Positions 7,308-11,490 of a stretch of DNA of 11,490 nucleotides are shown here, one piece after another (the first letter of the stretch is position 1; each line of letters starts with the position of its first letter). The notes beneath the pieces are model-generated. The model was not told where the DNA came from and did not search any database. It worked only from the letters and a program-made list of their open reading frames with translations. Origin of the DNA: JAABYT01 sp041581935. Lineage in GTDB: Bacteria > Pseudomonadota > Gammaproteobacteria > HK1. The position numbers and the translations under genes are program-made. The DNA is taken from contig JBFICP010000092.1 of the NCBI GenBank assembly GCA_041581935.1, positions 1 to 11,490 of the forward strand, read 5' to 3'.

Positions 7308-7395
7308 AATCTAGTTCCCGTAGTCCACGGGCATAGCCGCGGCGATCGATACAGAGATTGGGGTACCGATGCGCCGGATCAAGCGGGGCGGTGAT

Positions 7396-7869
7396 TCAGT
7401 CACCGGTGTGGGCCTGCCCGGTCACGTGCACCGGCACCCGATCCTGGCGTTCGGCCACCTCGCGCACCCGGCGGCGCTCGACCAGCTGTGCCAGGTCGAT
7501 ACCACCGAGAAAGTCGTGGATCTGCTTGCTCAGATCATGCCAAAGATCGTGGGTCAGGCAGCGGGCATCGCCCTGACAGTTCTCCATCCCGCCGCAGCGG
7601 GTGGCGTCCACGGACTCGTCGACGGCACCGATCACGTCCACGACGGCGATGTCGATCGCCGGGCGACCGAGGCGGTAGCCGCCTCCGGGACCCCGGGAGC
7701 TCTGCACCAGGCCGCGTTTGCGCAACTGAGCAAAGAGCTGCTCCAGGTACGACAGTGAGATGCCCTGGCGACGGGCGATGTCGGCGAGGGTGACGGGGCC
7801 CTGATCGTGGTGGATGGCCAGATCCAGCATGGCCGTGACCGCGTACCGGCCCTTGGTGGTCAATCGCAT
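7396..7869 (-). CDS. iscR: IscR, [2Fe-2S]-dependent Rrf2-family transcription regulator
   Basis: IscR senses iron-sulfur cluster status. Holo-IscR represses the isc promoter, and apo- and holo-forms bind a second class of sites elsewhere. The 157-residue protein (E. coli 162) begins MRLTTKGRYAVTAMLDLA, followed by the Rrf2 winged helix with recognition region GISLSYLEQLFAQLRKRGLV and the SSRGPGGGY wing. The cluster ligands are intact: three Cys and one His in RCGGMENCQGDARCLTH, with the C-x5-C-x5-C-x2-H spacing of E. coli IscR. The ATG at 7869 is chosen by alignment and by AGG seven bases upstream. A longer TTG opening at 7926 is the promoter -35 itself and cannot be translated from that promoter. 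The short 23-base leader and the IscR box upstream indicate autoregulation. Confidence 0.96.
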   Translation of the reverse strand: MRLTTKGRYAVTAMLDLAIHHDQGPVTLADIARRQGISLSYLEQLFAQLRKRGLVQSSRGPGGGYRLGRPAIDIAVVDVIGAVDESVDATRCGGMENCQGDARCLTHDLWHDLSKQIHDFLGGIDLAQLVERRRVREVAERQDRVPVHVTGQAHTGD

Positions 7870-7898
7870 CGTATGGCCTACGCGTGTAAGTCCGAAGA

Positions 7899-7926
7899 AG
7901 TGTACATTCCTGAGTATTTTAGTCAA
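7899..7926 (-). promoter_or_regulatory. Sigma-70-type promoter of iscR-iscA
   Basis: TTGACT (7926..7921, five of six to TTGACA) is the -35 and TACACT (7904..7899, four of six to TATAAT) the -10, with a 16-base spacer. Transcription would begin near 7892, about 23 bases before the iscR ATG. The promoter is embedded in the IscR-binding box listed separately, as in other isc operons. Confidence 0.65.
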
Positions 7927-7930
7927 CTAT
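7906..7930 (-). promoter_or_regulatory. iscR operator: IscR type 1 binding box over the iscR promoter
   Basis: The minus strand carries the half-sites ATAGTTGACT and ACTCAGGAAT separated by the five bases AAAAT. Compared with the known type 1 consensus (ATASYYGACT, RWWWY centre, AGTCRRSTAT), 23 of 25 positions agree, with both mismatches in the second half. It covers the -35 and most of the spacer, so bound [2Fe-2S]-IscR would block RNA polymerase. This is negative feedback: when clusters are short, apo-IscR releases and iscR-iscA expression rises. The match is by eye against a consensus from memory. Confidence 0.75.
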
Positions 7931-7974
7931 TTGCCGGAACCCTCCAGCATGGCCCGATATCGCGCCCACCGCCT

Positions 7975-8002
7975 GGCGCCGGTGCCCCGGGTACGCGGCG
8001 CC
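7975..8002 (-). terminator. GC-rich stem-loop downstream of valS
   Basis: GGCGCCG and CGGCGCC form a perfect seven-base stem around a 14-base loop, which can extend inwards by a GT/AC pair with one bulged base. It begins about 30 bases after the valS stop and ends before the iscR promoter, the right place to separate the two units. There is no T tract, so it is at best a Rho-assisted or 3'-protecting structure. Confidence 0.3.
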
Positions 8003-8033
8003 CGCCCGGCCTCGGGGGGGGATGGCGATGACC

Positions 8034-10802
8034 CTAAATACCCTCGAGGGCGGCGCGCTGCTCCTCGAGACGGCCGATGGCGGCACGCAGCTCCGCAACC
8101 CGGGTGCGTTCCTTGTCGACGATGTCCGGCGGCGCCCGATCGACGAAATTCGCATTGGCGAGCTTCTGCTCGCTGCGCCCGAGGTCTTTCGCATGCTTCT
8201 CGATTTCACGGGCGAGGCGCGCGGCCTCGGCCTCGGTATCGATGAGTCCGGCCAGCGGAATGAGAATCTTCATGTCTCCGAGCAGCCCTACGGCACTTTT
8301 GGGAGTTTGCGCGGCCGGGTCGAGCACCTTGACCGACTCGAGACCGGCAAGCGGATCGAGGTAGCGGCGACACGTGGCGAGCATGTCGCAATCGTGCTTC
8401 GATGCATTCGCAAGCAGAATCGGCACGCGTCGGCTCGGCTGAATGTTTTGCTCGCCCCGCACCCTGCGCACTGCAAGCACGAAGCCCTTGACCCACTCGA
8501 TATCCTCGAGGCTCGTCCGATCGATTCGCCGCGCGTCGGGTGCCGGGTAAGCCTGGCGCATGATGGTCGCACCCTCGCGACCGGCGATCGGTGCGACGCG
8601 CTGCCAGATGGCCTCGGTGATGAACGGCATCAGCGGGTGGGCGAGGCGCAGCAGCGCCTCCAGGACCCCGACCAGCGTGCGCCGCGTGCCTCTCAAGGCG
8701 GCGGCGTCGCTTTCGTCGCTGCCGAGCACCGGTTTTGCCAGCTCAAGGTACCAGGGGCAGTACTCATCCCAGGTGAACTCGTAAATGGTCTGGGCGGCGA
8801 GGTCGAAGCGATAGTGCTCGATGGCGTCGCGAACCCTGCCCTCGGTTATCTGCGTGAGCGAGACGATCCAGCGTTCGGCGAGCCCGAGCTCAATGTCGGC
8901 GCCGTCGTCGCCCCCGCAATCCTGGTTCTCCGTGTGCTGAATGACGAAGCGCGCGGCATTCCACAGCTTGTTGCAGAAATTCCGATAACCTTCGATGCGG
9001 CCCAGATCGAAGCGGATGTCGCGTCCGGTGGTGGCGAGCGAGCAGAAGGTAAAGCGCAGGGCATCGGTGCCGTAGGCGGGGATTCCGTCCGGGTAATGGC
9101 GGCGCGTGTCGGCTTCGATTTGCGCGGCCATGTCCGGGCGCATGAGCCCCGTCGTGCGCTTCTCGACGAGTGCTTCCAGATCGATGCCGTCGACCAGGTC
9201 CAGCGGATCGAGAATGTTGCCCTTGGATTTGGACATCTTGTTACCGTCAGCGTCGCGCACCAGGCCGTGGATATAAACCTCATGAAAGGGCACGTCATCC
9301 ATGAACTTGAGGCCCATCATGATCATGCGTGCAACCCAGAAGAAGATGATGTCGAAGCCGGTCACCAGTACGCTGCCGGGATAAAACACGCCGAGCCGGG
9401 GAGTTTGCTCAGGCCAGCCGAGCGTCGAGAACGGCCACAACGCCGAAGAGAACCACGTGTCGAGAACATCCGGATCCTGCTCGAGGGCGATCGATTCATC
9501 GAGTCCGTGCTTCTCCCGCACCTCCTCTTCGCTGCGGCCGACGTAAACGTGTCCATCCGCGTCGTACCAGGCGGGTATGCGGTGCCCCCACCACAGCTGT
9601 CGGCTGATACACCAATCCTCGATATTTCGCATCCATTCGAAATATGTTTTCGACCAGTTCTCCGGCACGAAGCGAATGCGTCCGTCTTCCACGGCCTCGA
9701 TGGCGGGCGCTGCCAGGGGCTGTGCTTTGACGAACCACTGATCGGTCAGGAACGGCTCGATGACCGTGTGGGAGCGATCGCCGCGGGGAACCTTCATGCG
9801 ATGCGCTTGAGTTTTCTCGATGAGCCCCTGCTTCTCGAGGTCCGCGACGACCCGTTTCCGCGCCTCGAATCGGTCCAGATTCCGGTAGCGCGGCGGGGTC
9901 TCGTCGTTTGTTTTCGCGTCGATAGTGAAGATGTTGATCGGAGTCAGGCCGTGGCGCTCGCCAACGAGGTAGTCATTGAAGTCGTGCGCGGGCGTGATCT
10001 TCAGTGCTCCGCTTCCGAACTCCGGGTCTACGTAGTCGTCGGCGATTACCGGGATCGAGCGTCCGGCCAGCGGTAGCTCCACGTGCTTGCCGACCAGATG
10101 CCGATAGCGCTTGTCGTCGGGATGCACCGCCACAGCGGTGTCACCGAGCATGGTCTCGGGGCGCGTCGTCGCAACCACTACGTGGCCATCACCATCCGAA
10201 ACGGGGTAGCGGATATGCCACAAGCTACCGTCCTCTTCTTCGGAGACGACCTCCAGGTCCGAGACGGCCGTGTGCAGCACCGGATCCCAATTGACCAGGC
10301 GTTTACCGCGATAAATCAGTCCCTCGTCGTAGAGGCGAACGAAGGTCTCGCGCACCGCGTGCGACAGGCCATCGTCCATGGTGAATCGCTCGGTGGCCCA
10401 GTCCACCGACGCACCCATGCGCCGCAGCTGCCGCGAGATGGTGCCTCCGGAGTGCTCTTTCCATTCCCAGACGCGGCGCAGAAACTCCTCGCGCCCGATG
10501 TCCTGCCGGGTGATGCCTTCGGCATTGAGTTGCCGCTCGACGACCATCTGCGTCGCGATTCCGGCGTGGTCGGTCCCCGCCTGCCAGAGGGTGTTATCAC
10601 CGTTCATGCGGTGATAGCGCACGAGCGCGTCCATGATGGTGTCTTGAAACGCGTGACCCATGTGCAGGCTGCCGGTGACGTTGGGCGGCGGGATCATGAT
10701 GCAGTAGGGTTTGCCCCGGCCACTCGGCTCGAAGTAACCGTTTTCTTCCCAGGTGCGGTACCAGGTCTGCTCTATCTTGCTGGGGTCGTAGGTCTTTTCC
10801 AT
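8034..10802 (-). CDS. valS: Valine--tRNA ligase (ValRS)
   Basis: Class I synthetase that charges tRNA-Val and hydrolyses mischarged Thr-tRNA-Val. The 922 residues are close to E. coli ValRS (951). The class I signatures are PPPNVTGSLHMGH (38-50, the HIGH motif as HMGH) and NKMSKSKGNILDP (521-533, the KMSKS loop). The CP1 editing domain shows ATTRPETMLGDTAV (211-224). DWCISRQLWWGHRIPAW (396-412) is conserved in the family. The end is the ValRS C-terminal coiled coil, from about 852, with NANFVDRAPPDIVDKER (883-899). The ATG at 10802 gives MEKTYDPSKIEQTWY, the family start; an in-frame opening 33 codons further upstream is not conserved. The stop is TAG. The 144 bases upstream show no strong promoter, so it may be read from the holC side. 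Confidence 0.98.
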   Translation of the reverse strand: MEKTYDPSKIEQTWYRTWEENGYFEPSGRGKPYCIMIPPPNVTGSLHMGHAFQDTIMDALVRYHRMNGDNTLWQAGTDHAGIATQMVVERQLNAEGITRQDIGREEFLRRVWEWKEHSGGTISRQLRRMGASVDWATERFTMDDGLSHAVRETFVRLYDEGLIYRGKRLVNWDPVLHTAVSDLEVVSEEEDGSLWHIRYPVSDGDGHVVVATTRPETMLGDTAVAVHPDDKRYRHLVGKHVELPLAGRSIPVIADDYVDPEFGSGALKITPAHDFNDYLVGERHGLTPINIFTIDAKTNDETPPRYRNLDRFEARKRVVADLEKQGLIEKTQAHRMKVPRGDRSHTVIEPFLTDQWFVKAQPLAAPAIEAVEDGRIRFVPENWSKTYFEWMRNIEDWCISRQLWWGHRIPAWYDADGHVYVGRSEEEVREKHGLDESIALEQDPDVLDTWFSSALWPFSTLGWPEQTPRLGVFYPGSVLVTGFDIIFFWVARMIMMGLKFMDDVPFHEVYIHGLVRDADGNKMSKSKGNILDPLDLVDGIDLEALVEKRTTGLMRPDMAAQIEADTRRHYPDGIPAYGTDALRFTFCSLATTGRDIRFDLGRIEGYRNFCNKLWNAARFVIQHTENQDCGGDDGADIELGLAERWIVSLTQITEGRVRDAIEHYRFDLAAQTIYEFTWDEYCPWYLELAKPVLGSDESDAAALRGTRRTLVGVLEALLRLAHPLMPFITEAIWQRVAPIAGREGATIMRQAYPAPDARRIDRTSLEDIEWVKGFVLAVRRVRGEQNIQPSRRVPILLANASKHDCDMLATCRRYLDPLAGLESVKVLDPAAQTPKSAVGLLGDMKILIPLAGLIDTEAEAARLAREIEKHAKDLGRSEQKLANANFVDRAPPDIVDKERTRVAELRAAIGRLEEQRAALEGI

Positions 10803-10946
10803 GCTGTGCTCGAATACTCGCTTGCTCGTATTGCCGCTACCCGGGCCGACATCATCGTGCCCTGGATATTGCAACATGTTGGGCCGACAAATCGAACCCA
10901 AATCTGCAGGCCGGCTGGTGACGCGGGAGACGGGCGGGTCGTGCGC

Positions 10947-11444
10947 TCAGCGGCTCCGTCGGCGGCCGAGCACGTTTAGCTCTTCGATTATCTCGGGAAG
11001 CATGATCTCGAGGTGATTGCGGACCTGCTCGCGAATGTCCTCGGCGGCTTCTTGAACCGCCGCCTCGACGCGAGCCTGAACGATGACCTCGATTTCGTTG
11101 GCCAGCCGCTCGGTGAGCTTGCGGCACAATTCCTCTTCGTCGATGCCGGACTGTGACGCTTGCCGATCGTCGCCTGCGGCGACGGAGCCGGTTGGCGTGT
11201 CGCTGCCCGGTACGACCACATCGTGAAGGAGGGGTATGGTGTATTGGGCGTCGGCCCGCGGCGCGGGTCGTGGATTGTCGATATCCTGCTCGCTTACACG
11301 CTGGCCGCGCTGGCGGTGCACGAGAATCTGCTCAAGACCGTTGAGCGCTTCGCTCAGCGACTCCTCCGCGTCGGCCTGCTCGTCGCTGCGCGCAATACTC
11401 GCGTCGACGGCGTCATTGGTGGGTTTCGAAGAGTCTTTGCCCAT
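10947..11444 (-). CDS. Small acidic protein of unknown function between holC and valS
   Basis: A 165-residue protein I cannot assign a function. The N-terminal third is acidic and polar. A short hydrophobic motif, YTIPLLHDVVVPG (68-80), resembles an IPxLxDVV motif I recall from uncharacterised proteobacterial proteins (for example DUF2486). Residues 100-157 are predicted helical and amphipathic (IDEEELCRKLTERLANEIEV, then IREQVRNHLEIMLPEIIEEL), ending in a basic RRRSR. There is no signal peptide or membrane segment, so it should be cytoplasmic. The ATG follows the upstream stop by five bases, with AGG only two bases before it, so translation may rely on coupling. From memory, Pseudomonas also has a small uncharacterised gene between holC and valS. 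A role near the DNA polymerase III clamp loader would be guesswork. Confidence 0.75.
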   Translation of the reverse strand: MGKDSSKPTNDAVDASIARSDEQADAEESLSEALNGLEQILVHRQRGQRVSEQDIDNPRPAPRADAQYTIPLLHDVVVPGSDTPTGSVAAGDDRQASQSGIDEEELCRKLTERLANEIEVIVQARVEAAVQEAAEDIREQVRNHLEIMLPEIIEELNVLGRRRSR

Positions 11445-11449
11445 GGCCT

Positions 11450-11490
11450 TCAGAGATTGTGCTGCTCGATGGTAATGCCCCGGTCCCGGT
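11450..11490 (-). CDS. holC: Probable 3' end of holC, DNA polymerase III chi subunit (5' part outside the window)
   Basis: The last 12 codons of an open frame end at TGA (11452..11450) and read RDRGITIEQHNL. This resembles the C-terminal R-x-R-G-x-x-(x)n-H-x-L ending of many HolC proteins, and holC is the expected neighbour of valS. The chi subunit connects the clamp loader to SSB. With so few residues the call rests mainly on gene order. Confidence 0.5.
   Translation of the reverse strand, partial: RDRGITIEQHNL

Noticed and set aside
7311..7334. A seven-codon leader frame (MPVDYGN) ending three bases before the iscA ATG
   Set aside because: It has no ribosome-binding site of its own and overlaps that of iscA; nothing supports translation.
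7308..7395. A possible iscS fragment: the frame after the iscR stop reads TAPLDPAHR, loosely like the IscS N-terminal ATTPVDPR
   Set aside because: Only a few residues agree and there is no start codon or further similarity, so chance is the better explanation.
8022..10076. A 684-codon open frame on the plus strand opposite valS
   Set aside because: It is a codon-bias shadow of valS in GC-rich DNA; the translation has no recognisable domain and valS is certain on the other strand.
10872..10881. A 10-base perfect palindrome upstream of valS
   Set aside because: One such palindrome is expected about every kilobase by chance, and it is not tied to a convincing promoter.
1..11490. CRISPR arrays, tRNA or rRNA genes, insertion sequences, phage or defence genes
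   Set aside because: I saw no regular direct repeats, tRNA-like sequence, transposase or attachment-site signal; the whole window is accounted for by conserved genes and short gaps.

Overview
The window is a compact housekeeping segment from a GC-rich gammaproteobacterium. All recognised genes lie on the minus strand, so transcription runs from high to low coordinates. The order ndk-rlmN-pilF-rodZ-hisS-yfgM-bamB matches the conserved cluster of Escherichia and Pseudomonas, and holC-(small gene)-valS upstream fits the Pseudomonas-like arrangement. The lipoprotein, BAM, PilF and RodZ genes show a Gram-negative rod with a cell envelope of the usual proteobacterial type. The species cannot be named from the sequence alone.

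In transcription order, the right end holds the last codons of a gene that looks like holC (DNA polymerase III chi). A 165-residue acidic protein of unknown function follows, then valS (valyl-tRNA synthetase). Next is a two-gene remnant of the isc iron-sulfur operon, iscR and iscA, behind a promoter covered by a recognisable IscR-binding box. After that come ndk (nucleoside diphosphate kinase), rlmN (23S rRNA/tRNA A2503/A37 methylase, a radical-SAM enzyme), pilF (type IV pilus lipoprotein), rodZ (cell shape), hisS (histidyl-tRNA synthetase), yfgM (Sec-translocon/periplasmic chaperone partner) and bamB (outer-membrane assembly), which is cut by the left edge.

The genes are packed tightly: pilF/rodZ and yfgM/bamB overlap by four bases (ATGA), hisS-yfgM are 18 bases apart and ndk-rlmN 14. 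Likely transcription starts are in front of iscR (IscR-regulated), ndk (TATACT -10 and a strong ribosome-binding site) and hisS (extended -10, TGATAGAAT). Several starts needed choosing: valS, iscR, hisS, rodZ and pilF all have longer in-frame openings upstream that are not supported.

This is mostly an ordinary region and I see no undescribed multi-gene system. The points worth attention are: the isc operon reduced to iscR+iscA, with iscS, iscU, hscBA, fdx and iscX absent; the absence of ispG between rodZ and hisS; a RodZ with an unusually long disordered periplasmic linker and tail; the unknown gene between holC and valS; and a few stem-loops at gene ends.
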